Both the position numbers and the translations under genes were made by a program. This document shows, piece by piece, positions 1-10,744 of a stretch of 64,000 nucleotides of DNA; the stretch's first letter is position 1, and every line of letters begins with the position of its first letter. This DNA is from Simmondsia chinensis (taxonomy: Eukaryota; Streptophyta; Magnoliopsida; Caryophyllales; Simmondsiaceae), in NCBI GenBank assembly GCA_018398585.1, contig JAGTTD010000001.1, positions 5,458,501-5,522,500 on the forward strand. The letters are read 5' to 3'. Below the pieces are notes generated by a model. That model saw nothing but the letters and a program-made list of their open reading frames with translations, was not told the DNA's origin and made no database searches.

Positions 1-2158
1 TTGCGATGAATTACACTCGTTCTGATATAATATAAGATGTTAGTATGCCCAGTTTATATACAATGTGATGAGCATTGGAGTGCTCTAATTAAATTGTTGA
101 GATACTAAGTATTATGGATTAGAGTTTACGTGGCAATAGACTCACTACTGTGTTAGAGGGACGTTGTGATGCTAATTGTGTATTTAATATTGATGAATTT
201 ATTCTACTAATGACATTAAGCTTAGGCTTATCAATGATGCCATATGTTGGGATCTCCTCTAAAATAAGCAGTGTTGAATTGACCTTAAAGTTTGAGTTGG
301 AAGGTAGAAAATTTGAATAGCATAGGAATGTAGTGTGAGACATTCCATTATGGGGGTTGTAAAAGCACCCGAGAGCCTATGATTTATGTTGTCTGATCAT
401 AATCCTTTATGATTATTGTGTTTTTGCCAATGTTTGCTAGTTATAGCTAAAAGGAACAAGGAACATACCCAGTGCCTCAAGGGCTCCCGTCTACGCTGGG
501 TCTGGGGGGGGGGATGTACGTAGTCTTCCCCCTTCAGGGTGTTAACCTGAAGAGAGGCTGTTTTCCAGTGCCCCCAACCTGAGGGTGAGGACTTCCTAGG
601 AGGTCACCCATCCTGGTACTACTCTCGCCCAAGCACGCTTAACTTCGGAGTTCTAATGGGATCCGGTGACGGCATGTTGGTGCCCTCTTTGGTTGATAGT
701 TATAGCTAGCTTATGAAAATTGATTATGATAGAAATATTATTTTGGTGACTATTCAAAGTCAAAGTGAATAGCTCAATGATGCTAGCACTTGGGCTCAAG
801 AGCCTTACAGAGGCTTGGGTTACCTTAAATTGAATTGTAAAAGGCACCTTGTGAATTATGGTTTTCTGTACCTCTTTCTCTTGATGTCACCAAAATCTGA
901 TATAACATTGGTAATACATGGACTACCCTTAATAGTGATAATGCATGTACTTTGAGTATGATGAGAATGGGTATATGGTTTTTTGTGACCTAAACTGGTG
1001 GTGATCCAATTAATTTGGGATGATAATGTTTCACAATTGTGATAATATGTGAAATTGCAAATTTGGGGTATATATTTTTTGTGCCAACTATATATACCAT
1101 ATATGTACAATATGTGTACTATTTGAGTACTTGGTGTGGAGATGTGATTTTACTGACACGATATTTACTCCACTATTGTGTTATACTGACTCTTGTTGAA
1201 GTTGGCAGGAAATAGAGCTAGTTGTTTAATAGCTTGTTATAGATACCTCAATGTGGGGGCAAGAGCAACTCTTGATTGATATTAGCAGTGGTCAGCTCTC
1301 AAGTACCGCTTTATTCCCATACAGTGTTGAAATGCCTAATCCATAGTCCGTAATGGGTGGTGTGGACACTGCACACTTGGTGGGTTTGGCAAGAGGAGAC
1401 TTATTTGTCTCAGGCATGAGATCATAAATGATCTACTGTGATATCACTAAATTGTGTAAGGTTTAAAAAGAACCTTGTGGATCTATTGATAAAGACACTA
1501 TGTCGAAGAATGGTTGTGGAGACATCGAGGGGGATGGGACTTAAGTCTATGTATGAATGAACTGTGATGTATCCAACCTGAATTTAATAGGTTTAATGTG
1601 AAAAGTGATAGTTTTATTCAAAGAGTGCACTGTATTTTATGTTGTCCCTCCCAATGGTGTGATAGTGCGGAGATGGGTCAATAGCCATATGTTTGGTGGT
1701 CTAAATGAGGCTTGCACTTAATGGACACTGTTATTATGTTACCAAGGGGTGAAGTTGAGCTTTAGCTCTCAATGGATCCATAGCCATATGTTTGGTGGTA
1801 TGCGGTAACACACACTTGACGGGATCTACCTATGTAGGTGTGAGAGTGTGGCCGCTCCCTATGAAGGTTTAAGACTTGCCTTCTAGATCGCCTATGAATA
1901 TCCAGGATGAGCGCATAGCTGATAAAACGCGCCAAACCACAGGAGTTGCCGAGATCTGGAGTTTAGTATGTGTTGGAGTGGCAGACTATATAACCCCTTG
2001 TGAGATTCAAGACGAAAGTCATCTTGCAAGCTGTTAGTCCTAAACTTGGGTTACACTAGGTGACGATTCAAATCGCAAGATATCGGCACTAAAAAACTGA
2101 ACCTTTGCCCAATCTATTCTTCTTTGTTCTCTTCCTCTTATATCCTTTGTGGTGGATT
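1..2158 (+). mobile_element. Degenerate Ty1/copia-type retrotransposon remnant (3' internal region)
   Basis: No open frame longer than about 80 codons survives. Around 1500-1545 the plus strand still reads like the short 'VVETSRGMGLKS' peptide often seen near the 3' end of plant copia polyproteins, inside long stretches of decayed sequence. A 5S-headed SINE (450-696) is inserted in it. A 16-bp motif, ccatatgtttggtggt, occurs twice (near 1685 and 1783), suggesting an internal duplication. The next segment (from about 2159) looks like its LTR. The assignment rests on fragmentary peptide similarity and position, so it is tentative. Confidence 0.35.
450..696 (-). mobile_element. 5S rRNA-headed SINE, complete copy with 12-bp TSD
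   Basis: Read on the minus strand, the 5' half (about 684 down to 587) matches plant 5S rRNA, including caccggatccca, the A-box region aagttaagcgtgcttggg and the C-box region ggatgggtgacctcct. The 3' half runs through a conserved block (about 586-470) with an oligo-G/C tract and ends in cactgggtatgttcc. The insertion is bounded by perfect 12-bp duplications tagttatagcta at 438-449 and 697-708, which is direct evidence of retrotransposition. It is not a functional 5S gene because the sequence continues past the 5S 3' end without a T-run terminator. The same unit recurs at 24124, 38683, 43817, 45421, 46310 and 46874. Confidence 0.85.
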
Positions 2159-3100
2159 GTTGGAAAAATGTTACAAGCTAACCTTTAGTTTTATGGGGGA
2201 ATTGTATCCCACATCGGAAAAATAGTATGGGTGATTTTTTTCTTAACATGAATATTTATTTTTTAGGTAATATTTTAACCGCGTCTATTTACTAATCGTT
2301 TACTGTTACTAGCTGTTTAGAGTCATTAAAATTGTGACCGTTGGGAATTTATTAACAATATAACCATTGTAATTTATTACATCTGTTTATAGCTGTTGGA
2401 ATTCATTACAGCCAATGACTTAATGCTTGTTACTGTTTATAGCAGTTGGGATTCATTGCACCCGGTTTTCTTAATGCTTGTTACCATTTTCTACGCTATA
2501 TATATGCCATCAGCTATAACAATAAAAATTATCACTTTCATCATCTCTCTGACTCATCATTCTCGGTTTCTCTCTCTCTCACTCAGTTTTTCTTTCTCTT
2601 CTTAAATTTTGGGCAAAGTTCAAGAAACTCCTACCTGGCAATTAACGAGTGTATGTTAAGAGTCGGATCACATTAATCCTGAAGGACGGCCGCCGATTAT
2701 ACTGTGTGCACTGGAGCAGTGGCGAAATCGTCTTTTAGGACAGTGGCCCTTACCACGGCTCGGTATCATCGTTTTGTAAGATCTTTCTAGTTGCTCTCTC
2801 CTTAGTTACAATATTCATTGCTATGCTTGAATATTTTAGCCTTTTTTAACAGAATTCACCCTAATTTGAGCCAATTTTAATTGGTTCAACGTACGAATTA
2901 ACATTTCCTTAATCTTTTGAACTGATTATTGATCTCGTTGTTGAAACCACTCCTCTATCGTCCTCTCAAGTTGGGGATGATTCTCCAACTGCTTGCTTGC
3001 ATTAGTTTGAGCTTGGTTCGGAGCTCGTTCATTCGAAACCATTAGAGCCGCGGCTCGGAGGATCATAAGCTCTGATATCATGGTTACGAACTAAATCAAG
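2159..3100. mobile_element. LTR-like sequence(s), partial
   Basis: The stretch opens with tgttggaaaaatg and contains tatcccacatcgg, a motif common near the start of plant copia LTRs, then a TATA-like ctatatatatgcc at about 2499 and a CT-rich leader. Near 3072-3084 lies gctctgatatcatgg, one base from the reverse complement of the tRNA-iMet primer-binding site. That suggests a second element on the minus strand with its LTR to the right. Exact LTR ends and target duplications could not be fixed by eye. No gene is seen. Confidence 0.4.
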
Positions 3101-3720
3101 ATAGACTAAAGTTAACTAAAGAAAGCAATAAAGGAGCAATAAAGAAAGGGAATAACATTTGATTTCATTGGCGACTATTTTCAGTACAAATTATACTTAT
3201 TTATAGAGATAATAGAGAAAGTAAATGAGGGAAATTCAAATGAAGGATGGCAAGAAATTCGAATTTATATAATGGAGGGAATATTTAAAATATTAGCAGG
3301 AAATTGAAATTCCAACTTGGAGGAAAATTGGAAATCTATCAATTTTAAAATGAAAGAAAGCTTCATATTTATATTTCACAGGAAACAACCACGTACATCC
3401 ATTATAATCATCCATAAAAATAACCTAATAGAGATAACCATCAACCAAAACTTAAATAGATGACCAAATATCATAATGTATTAAGTATAAAGATTCTTTG
3501 GTGGAATATGTTGATAACTAAAAAGGTAACAATGTAAAAACCAAGCTCTACACAGAAACGCAACATAATCTCGATTATGGATATTTGTCCATGGAAAAGG
3601 GTTATACACAAGATCTTTGGATTTTTCAATAGCATTGTAATCAATCCATGATATGACTGTTAGCCCGTCATAATGTTATTTATAAAGTTATGATCACGGG
3701 TTTGACATAATTGCTCTAAT
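3101..3720. other. Intergenic, no gene seen
   Basis: AT-rich sequence following the primer-site-like motif at 3072. It may be the LTR of a minus-strand element, but no second LTR or duplication was found. Nothing coding is recognised. Confidence 0.5.
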
Positions 3721-3790
3721 ACAACAACAAACCCCGTGCCTCAAGGTCGGGGAAGTGAGATATATGCAGTCATACTCTTTCAGGGTGTTA
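3721..3790 (-). repeat. SINE/LINE tail fragment
   Basis: A short fragment starts with caacaacaaa and contains cccgtgcctcaagg and tatgcagtcatactctttcagggtgtta. These match the tail shared by the 5S-headed SINEs and RTE LINEs of this window. The head is missing. No target duplication is obvious. Confidence 0.55.
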
Positions 3791-4219
3791 CTCCAAAGGT
3801 TTGATTTCATTGCTCTAATATTAAAAAAATGCTTTGATGAATATAACAACATCCTAATTCAAAATTTGAAGAAGCAGTTTTGTGTATCTTACATCATTTG
3901 CAAGCTTTCCATGAGCAACAGAGATACACTGCTTACCACATATATATATAAAATACAACAATCAATATCAAAAACTTATCTAGCTTTACAAAAGAGAAAG
4001 ATAAACTTATTGCTATTTGACACTATATAAATTAAGGTTCAATGTTTGGTATACACAAGCTCAGAACCCGATTTGAGTACATAATATATATGATAAGAGA
4101 ACACTGTATTAAAGAAAGACAACATGAAGCACTGTTCCTTTCTATGATTCAATAACTTTCTACCATATATATCAGAGACCCAATTGTAATTCACTGTAAT
4201 GATAAATTACAATCATAGT

Positions 4220-7200
4220 TTACAACATACAATCAGTTTTTGCAGGAAGCCGACGAAAGAAATTTAATGGAGTAGAAGGAAGCTTACCCCTGAACTTGGG
4301 GTGCCTCATCACATAAAACCCACCAAGCAAAGCTATCACCTGGAAGGGAGTGACATATAGCACCATGGCTGCAAAGAGGCAAAACACTAGGAATATGGTG
4401 GTTGCCCTCGGGTCTCGCCAGCTCAGCAGCGCCTGCAGCCGCTCCCCTTGAGCGGCCACGTCCCCCAACACCGTCTGCACCTTCACTCCCACGCTTCTCA
4501 GCCTGTCGTACCTCCATCTGATGACACCTGCGCCCTTGGAAGTAGGGAAACTATCAAACTCCTCATCGAGGTCTTCAGTGGTTGCAAGGTCAGCACATGA
4601 GACCTTCGTGTCCATGTGGGGTGGGCGTTTCAGTCTGAAACGATAGTTCCAAATCCCGATTATGGACATGTAGAGGAACATGGTAGGGAGGATTAGCTCG
4701 GGGAAGCATACGAGCATGATAAAAAGGAGGTGGACGAGGACAGTGGTCACTGGATGTTTCCATGCACATACGTCATGGAACCACCTGACAATTGCTAGGA
4801 TTCCTTGAAGGATTGAGATTATCCTGTAAAAGTTGGCCTTACTCCGCCTCATGCTCCAAAAGTGCGCTTCAGCATCACACATGTACTCCACCACTTCTTT
4901 CCTAAGAGGTGGCTCGGCCCTACTCAGTCTGGAACTGAGGATGGCAATGGCCTTGTTACGAAGCAAGTTTGTCTCAAAGATGCCTATCGGTTTAGAATAG
5001 TGCATCTTAGGAAGAAGGGGCTTGGTGTATAACATCATCAAGTTCAGCGTCGAGGTGCATGAGAATCGGATGGCTAAGTGCAACTCACCCATCTTCTTAA
5101 CCCCTGAGGTATGGAGGACTAGCAATGGGTAGAAATGGGTGTAAACCCGCCCTACTTCAAGGGTCGAGATTCGGATCCTGACCTTCCCGACCCTTGTGTC
5201 TTTAGTGTCTCCACCACCTCCAAGGTGGCCATTGTCAAATACTGCAATGGTGAGCACAGTCGCTGGATCATACACCTCCCATGTGTATTGTTCGTTCCAT
5301 TTTGGGCTAAGATTGTCTATGACTGTCCGTGTCCTAACCCACTTCTGCCCATACTTTGCCACACAAAAGGTGTCCGCGGTACCTCTGCCATCCCGAGTCT
5401 TTGATGGATTCAGCTTATCAGCGTTTAGTATTCCGAGTTCTAGAATACCTATGGATGATTTCCATAATTGCCTCATACTCGGCCTCAAGTCACTACTATA
5501 GTATGTAGACTCATTAAGGACATGATAGCCCCCATCAAGGCTAACCCGAAGATGTATTTTACTTGCAAATTTCTCCTTCTCCTTCTTTCCTTCCTCCACA
5601 TCAAACATGCTCGGCTTTTGTAGGTTAAACCAAGTGCTAGGAAAGTTCTTGTCGTCAGGGCGCTTACGAACATCCCGGGGATTGTTCAAAGAAATCGTGA
5701 GCTTCCCTATTGTCTCCTCTTTCCCGGAACCAACCCGATCTTCAATGGTAAGAATCAGTGGTTCTTCAAAGGGCTCGGCAGCAATAAACATTAAGTCTTC
5801 GTTCCAAAACATGTTACCTGCGCGAGCCTGAAATGGTTTAGTCCTCAAAATTTGGCTCCCTAGAACTGCCCTGACATAGCAATCAGGGGACCGGCCCTTT
5901 TCCAATGGAATTATATCCTGAACCTCAATCACATTCACACGAAGGTACCATAAACGCGGTGAGTGATAAACCTTTGATCTGGTATATGTGGTGGCAGATC
6001 CAGAAATACTATCAGGGATCATGGAATCTAAATGCCAAGCATCAGGGAAAGCCTCATCGGCCTGAGTTCCATTCCATATAGCGAGCATGAGCTCCCCTTT
6101 TCGTATCTTCTCTCCTTTCTTGTCCACAAGCCAGTACCACTCAGGTGCTAAAGGACTATCTGGTGGCACCCGTGTTGGCACCTCAATCAAATCAAATGAA
6201 ACTAGACCAACAAAGTCATCTTTCACAAGATCCTTATCCTTGACATAAACCTCGAGCCTACTCGACTGAACTCGATCCTTAGGAAAGGCAAACACAACGT
6301 TCCATTCCGGGTTTTGCCTCTTCTCAAAATGCCTGGTCCTACCCTTGTAGTTCCCAACTTTCACCTCTACATAAGGATCAAGGCTCCCAGTTACATCCAT
6401 GGTGGGTAAGTCCCTGGCCTTGACAACTCGAACAAATAGGTACTGCATCGTTTCTACAAGATCATAGGTGCTAACTGGCTTGCCCGACCGTATAACCCTC
6501 CCCCCTACAACGCGTCCACCTCCAAGAACTGGGCTCGTCTCTGTCAATGTATAATCACCTGACTGCGACGATGATCCTGGGTTCACTTGCACAAATTTCG
6601 GAGCCTGTGGCTCAGATTTAGCCGCTGCAGCAAAGAACTGAGGAGGCGGCTGCTGGTACTGTGCCTGACTGTTGTTGTCATTGTTATGTTGCTTTGGGAG
6701 GTGGCGAAACGTGTGTCTTGTCCCCGACCTTTTCCTATCCGATGACTTCAATTCAGGAGTTTCTGACATCCAAACTTCAGACTCTTGTAAATGATCCATA
6801 CCAAAATCCATGACAGGACTCGGGTTTGAAACTCTAACACCAGGATCATCAGTAACAAAGACTTTCAACTGGAGCTCGCCTCTCACCCTAGAGAAAACCC
6901 CTTTCTTCTCTAAGGGATAATACAACTCAGTAGCATCAGAATAAGGCACAAATGAGGACCCATTAATGCAAACTTTGCCAAGGAAGGTTTTTGAATGGAT
7001 GGCCTTGTTGTTGCTATAAACATGTGCTTCCAAGCTCATGTCTGACATATTATTTGGGTCCGAGATGTTGAAGTAAAATACCTCATTCCAAACCGGGTCT
7101 AGGTCCTTATCCTTAACCGTGGTTCGGAACTTTTGTTCGTCGAAATACAGCTCAACGTAGGGGCTAGACGAGCCCTCGCCATCCTTGGCTAGAAGATTGT

Positions 7201-7264
7201 ATGCGGCTATGACCTCTACGCCGAGCTTGTAATTGCTCATGCTCTTATTCAAGCTGAGTTTCAA
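4220..7264 (-). CDS. MCTP: Multiple C2 domain and transmembrane region protein (MCTP), 1014 aa
   Basis: Intronless, as is usual for plant MCTPs. Four C2 domains can be placed: about 12-130 (KLGVEVIAAYNLLAKDG...), 275-395 (LFVRVVKARDLPTMDVTGS), 438-560 (LWYLRVNVIEVQDIIP) and 605-730 (GILELGILNADKLNP). Aspartates typical of Ca2+-binding loops are visible, for example MDVTGSLDPYVEVK. A Q/P/A-rich linker (about 190-250) separates C2A from C2B. The C-terminus is the plant PRT_C-type region with hydrophobic segments at about 838-875 and 953-985, a hairpin that anchors the protein in the ER, often at plasmodesmata. The family (QUIRKY, FTIP-like) tethers ER to plasma membrane and controls cell-to-cell transport, including of florigen in some members. 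The start is taken at 7264; Met9 (MSNYKLGVEV) is an equally plausible start because relatives often begin about there. Length is normal for four-C2 members (about 1000-1080). No frameshift is seen. Which Arabidopsis paralogue it matches cannot be decided by eye. Confidence 0.95.
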   Translation of the reverse strand: MKLSLNKSMSNYKLGVEVIAAYNLLAKDGEGSSSPYVELYFDEQKFRTTVKDKDLDPVWNEVFYFNISDPNNMSDMSLEAHVYSNNKAIHSKTFLGKVCINGSSFVPYSDATELYYPLEKKGVFSRVRGELQLKVFVTDDPGVRVSNPSPVMDFGMDHLQESEVWMSETPELKSSDRKRSGTRHTFRHLPKQHNNDNNSQAQYQQPPPQFFAAAAKSEPQAPKFVQVNPGSSSQSGDYTLTETSPVLGGGRVVGGRVIRSGKPVSTYDLVETMQYLFVRVVKARDLPTMDVTGSLDPYVEVKVGNYKGRTRHFEKRQNPEWNVVFAFPKDRVQSSRLEVYVKDKDLVKDDFVGLVSFDLIEVPTRVPPDSPLAPEWYWLVDKKGEKIRKGELMLAIWNGTQADEAFPDAWHLDSMIPDSISGSATTYTRSKVYHSPRLWYLRVNVIEVQDIIPLEKGRSPDCYVRAVLGSQILRTKPFQARAGNMFWNEDLMFIAAEPFEEPLILTIEDRVGSGKEETIGKLTISLNNPRDVRKRPDDKNFPSTWFNLQKPSMFDVEEGKKEKEKFASKIHLRVSLDGGYHVLNESTYYSSDLRPSMRQLWKSSIGILELGILNADKLNPSKTRDGRGTADTFCVAKYGQKWVRTRTVIDNLSPKWNEQYTWEVYDPATVLTIAVFDNGHLGGGGDTKDTRVGKVRIRISTLEVGRVYTHFYPLLVLHTSGVKKMGELHLAIRFSCTSTLNLMMLYTKPLLPKMHYSKPIGIFETNLLRNKAIAILSSRLSRAEPPLRKEVVEYMCDAEAHFWSMRRSKANFYRIISILQGILAIVRWFHDVCAWKHPVTTVLVHLLFIMLVCFPELILPTMFLYMSIIGIWNYRFRLKRPPHMDTKVSCADLATTEDLDEEFDSFPTSKGAGVIRWRYDRLRSVGVKVQTVLGDVAAQGERLQALLSWRDPRATTIFLVFCLFAAMVLYVTPFQVIALLGGFYVMRHPKFRGKLPSTPLNFFRRLPAKTDCML

Positions 7265-9040
7265 TGGTGGGATTGAAGATCTGGTTTGTTACCCTGAAAA
7301 TGTGAAAGAAAATTGGTGAAGATTTTGATGTAGTGGAGAATTAGACATGATATAAAGGAAATCAAATGGGATCTACTTTTATGTGTATTTAGTTGGGTTT
7401 ATACATGAAAATGCCAAGAATAGTGGTAATACAAGCATTAAATAGGAAATGATATGATATAAGTAATACTTTGAGAGTTAAAGTGACAAATTTAACGAAG
7501 TGCAGAGTATGAACATTTAACCTAGGTATAGATGTTGATTATTTTCAATTATCATTTATTTTTTAAATGAGCAAAATATGAATACTTGTTATAACTCATA
7601 TATTACACAAATAACATTAGTAGATACATGTTATGTAGAATAAATCAGGAAATAACATTAAAAGCTGGGCCGGGCCTTCAACGGTATTGAGGATCTGTTG
7701 GGCCATCGAAGAGACAGATCGCTTTTGAACAGAAAAAGGTTACTTTAGTAAGGGCTTGTTTGGAATTTTATTTTGTAGTTTGTTTTTTTTTTTTTTTTTA
7801 AATTTTTTTGAGAAACGAAAATTAGACTTTGAAACCGATTTTTTCAAATTTTTGGGTTTACATTTTTAGTTTTTCCCAATTCGAGAAAGACAACTAAAAT
7901 AAGAAACCAAAAGTACAAAAAAAAAAAAAAAAAGGGTTCTTGAGAAATGATTTTTAGCTTTCAAAAGTTAAAAAGAGTAAATAGAAGACAATATCAAACA
8001 TGCATTAAGCTTTTCTAATATACATAAGTGCTTTTAAATCACATAACAATCTGTTTTTATGTTCTTTCCGAAGCAAAAACAAAAAAATTGAAAACCAGAA
8101 TACGCACTTGTAATTTACCAAAAAAATAATAAGTCTGAAAAAAGTTATCTAAAAAATAGTAACTTCACTATAAAGCCAAACAATGCTTCAATACAAAAAT
8201 AAGAATCAAAATGTGAAAGCCAACGAGCTAGAAGTCAACTCACTATCCAATAACATGTTTGCCGGAAGGGACAAGAGTGGAAGTTGCATCCTCCTTTTAC
8301 ATCATACAATCCCGATAATATAACATTGATTTTGACTCTAACATGACATAATTTATAATTTTAGAACATACTCAACTAATTAAAATCTTTCATACGAGTG
8401 TTGACTCAAGCCTCAATCTTACATATGCGCCTGTTTCATATTGCAACTTATGTCGCTAACTATCGGAAAAAAAAAAAGGTTATTGAGATATTGGACACAA
8501 CATATATAACATTATTGCTATTCTTGATCTGCCCACACCCAATCACATTAGAGAAGTGAAAGGAAATATTCAATAACTTGAATTGACTTTTCCAAATTAG
8601 AGTTAGGTTTTGCACTTTTCATTTGCCAAATTTGAAAATTATTATTTTCTCAAATCTATAACTTCTATTTGATACTTTCTTTTAGATAATTGATTACATC
8701 ATCCCAAAAGCAGCAAAGGCTGGGATTGATCTAAACTGACACAGCTAAAACAGAACAAAAAGCCAAGCTAAAAACATCAACAAAGTGCAACAGATAAAAT
8801 CTCACAGAAAATAAAACACTTCAATTTGATACTATCTTATTGGGGGAAAAAATGATTAAGAATCACGTAAGTCGTTATTTAATTGGTAGAAAATGGGCGT
8901 ATAAAGTGAAAGATTTATACAAAATAGTTTTCCTACATAAACGTATCAAATCAATAATGAACTTTTATACATCAAATTTAAACTGATGTTCAAGATGACA
9001 TTTGGAAAGTAAGGCAGCAGTTGTGCTACTTGGACCTCTA
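7265..9040. other. MCTP 5' flank and AT-rich intergenic region
   Basis: This holds the presumed 5' leader and promoter of the MCTP gene (no clear TATA identified) and then non-coding DNA. Around 7755-8010 a segment begins gggcttgtttgg and ends near aatatcaaacatgc, with internal complementary A- and T-rich arms. It resembles a MITE of the type also seen near 59990-60195. No coding sequence is seen. Confidence 0.5.
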
Positions 9041-9104
9041 GTGCCTCATTTGGAATGCATAAAGTAAATGCGGGAAGTAGAAATTCATGAGAAGTACAGA
9101 TTTT

Positions 9105-9375
9105 GGCTCTTGTTCGGTTGCCAGAAAGTAGGCAGAATTCGGAAAGTGAAAATTATCAATTTTTAATTCCTTCAAAACACTTGAAGTAACTTACATAATT
9201 CCTTTAAATAAGTTCTAATTCATTTATTTTTAACTAGCCTTCCAAAGAAAGTTATGTTTCCCATCCTGGTAACCAAATATGTTTTACCTACTTTCTAAGA
9301 AGTTCACACTGGAATTGAATTCTTGGTAAATAAAACTTTCCCCAAAAGTTCAATTCATATAGCAACCAAAAGAGG
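9105..9375. mobile_element. hAT-like MITE, copy 1
   Basis: The left end ggctcttgttcggttgcc and the right end agcaaccaaaagaggcct are inverted repeats of each other. The interior is AT-rich and non-coding (about 270 bp). A diverged second copy lies at 9545-9807 and a longer relative at 13375-13800. Such TTGTTTGGTTG-type termini are typical of small non-autonomous hAT-type elements in plants. The superfamily assignment is inferred, since an 8-bp duplication was not confirmed. Confidence 0.6.
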
Positions 9376-9429
9376 CCTAAATTTTAGGAATTTCTAAATT
9401 ATAAGGTATTTGATATAACTCATCTAAAT

Positions 9430-9471
9430 TATATATATATATATATATGCGTGTGTGTGTGTGTGTGTGTG
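9430..9471. repeat. (AT)n(GT)n microsatellite
   Basis: About nine AT units followed by about ten GT units, directly readable. It lies between two related MITE copies. Confidence 0.95.
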
Positions 9472-9544
9472 AATTTTGAAAACCAGCTCCAGGCCTTGTT
9501 TTGTTGGCTGTAAGTACAGATTTATTGGAGGTAGGGATTTGACC

Positions 9545-9807
9545 TCTTGTTTAGTTGACAAAAAGTAGACAGTTAAAATTATTTAACAATTTTTAATTCC
9601 TTTAAAAAGTAGAAAGTAACTTACAAAACTCCTCGAATAAGTTCTAATTCCTTTATTTTTAACTTATTTTTCAAAGCAAGTTCTATTTCCTGTTGTGGAA
9701 ACCAAATATTTTGTACTTATTTTCTAAGAAACTGACACAGAAACTAAATTTCTACCAAATACAACTTTCGATAAAAATTTAATTGTTATGACAACCAAAC
9801 AAGACCA
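9545..9807. mobile_element. hAT-like MITE, copy 2
   Basis: It parallels the element at 9105-9375 along its length (for example aatttttaattcctt, aataagttctaattc and ctaagaa...ctgacac). Its ends are gacctcttgtttagttgac and gacaaccaaacaagacc, again mutually inverted. It is about 265 bp and non-coding. Confidence 0.6.
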
Positions 9808-9842
9808 CACTTGCTCTGAAAATTAAGCTAAAAAGGGAAAAG

Positions 9843-9846
<4 letters not shown>

Positions 9847-9882
<36 letters not shown>
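9847..9882. repeat. (GA)n microsatellite
   Basis: About 18 uninterrupted GA units, directly readable. Confidence 0.95.
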
Positions 9883-9885
<3 letters not shown>

Positions 9886-10479
9886 AATCCTTAACCATCA
9901 ATAAGGATATGGAACACAGAGAACACATTGACCTGACAAAAAGGGGTGATTTTGCAATGAAAAGGTCAATTAACTTTTAACTTTTCGTTCCTTGTATAAA
10001 AATTTTCATAAAAAAAAAAAAAAAAATTTACATATCTTGAAATATATAGGAACTTTTCTGCTGGCCTTTTACCCGACAAAAAAAAAAAAAAAAAAAAAAA
10101 ACATGAAAATAGGACATGCAAACACAGTAAAAGAGTCTAATACATGTCCAAATAGATATATAAGCTAAGGGCGATAAAATAGATTGGCTTGATTTCGGTG
10201 TAAGAATTATAAATACCTTATTGGTTTGAAAATCAATTAATAAAATCAAATATTATTTCTATTCTTTGTCCTTACTTTTTTAATTTCAGTATTTTACTGT
10301 TTTTACATAGTTTCAATTTATCCCGGTTTTGGTTTATATCAAGAAACTGTTAAAGTAAATAAAATGAAAAAGAAAAAAGAAAGTCAAAGTTGATCATCCT
10401 CTATTTCATTAAACGATCATCCGATGTTAAATTATCAATTAATTTCTCTCTTCAAACGTCCATCCAAAAACAAAGAACA

Positions 10480-10744
10480 ACAGAATTTCAGGATATTAAT
10501 CCTATGCTTTCGTTTATCAATTAAAACTTTTGGCAAAGTTGAATCATAATTTTGTGGACTAAAAGGTCATACGTTCGAATTTTAACTACTCCACTTTTAA
10601 TATTAACATAATCTAAGCACAAGGTATGAGATGAATCTCACTTCAAACCCAATGAATATCTTCGATAGGACATATGTTGGAGTGTAAAATCAATCTTAAG
10701 CCTTCACCGATCAGCTTAAACTTTTAAAAGAGTTGCGGAAAACA
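10480..10744 (+). mobile_element. Miniature LTR retroelement, diverged minimal copy
   Basis: The right repeat (from tgttggagtgtaaaatc at 10675) and a decayed left repeat (about 10480-10549) resemble the 72-bp LTRs defined at 16503-17311. The interior shares gttcgaattttaac, cacttttaatattaac and gcacaaggtatgag with the copy at 18627-18917. No open frame is present. The boundaries are approximate because the left repeat is heavily mutated. No target duplication was identified. Confidence 0.55.

Noticed and set aside
587..684. Functional 5S rRNA gene
   Set aside because: The sequence is 5S-like, but it continues into a conserved non-5S tail, has a retrotransposition duplication, lacks a terminator and tandem array, and is mutated at its 5' end.
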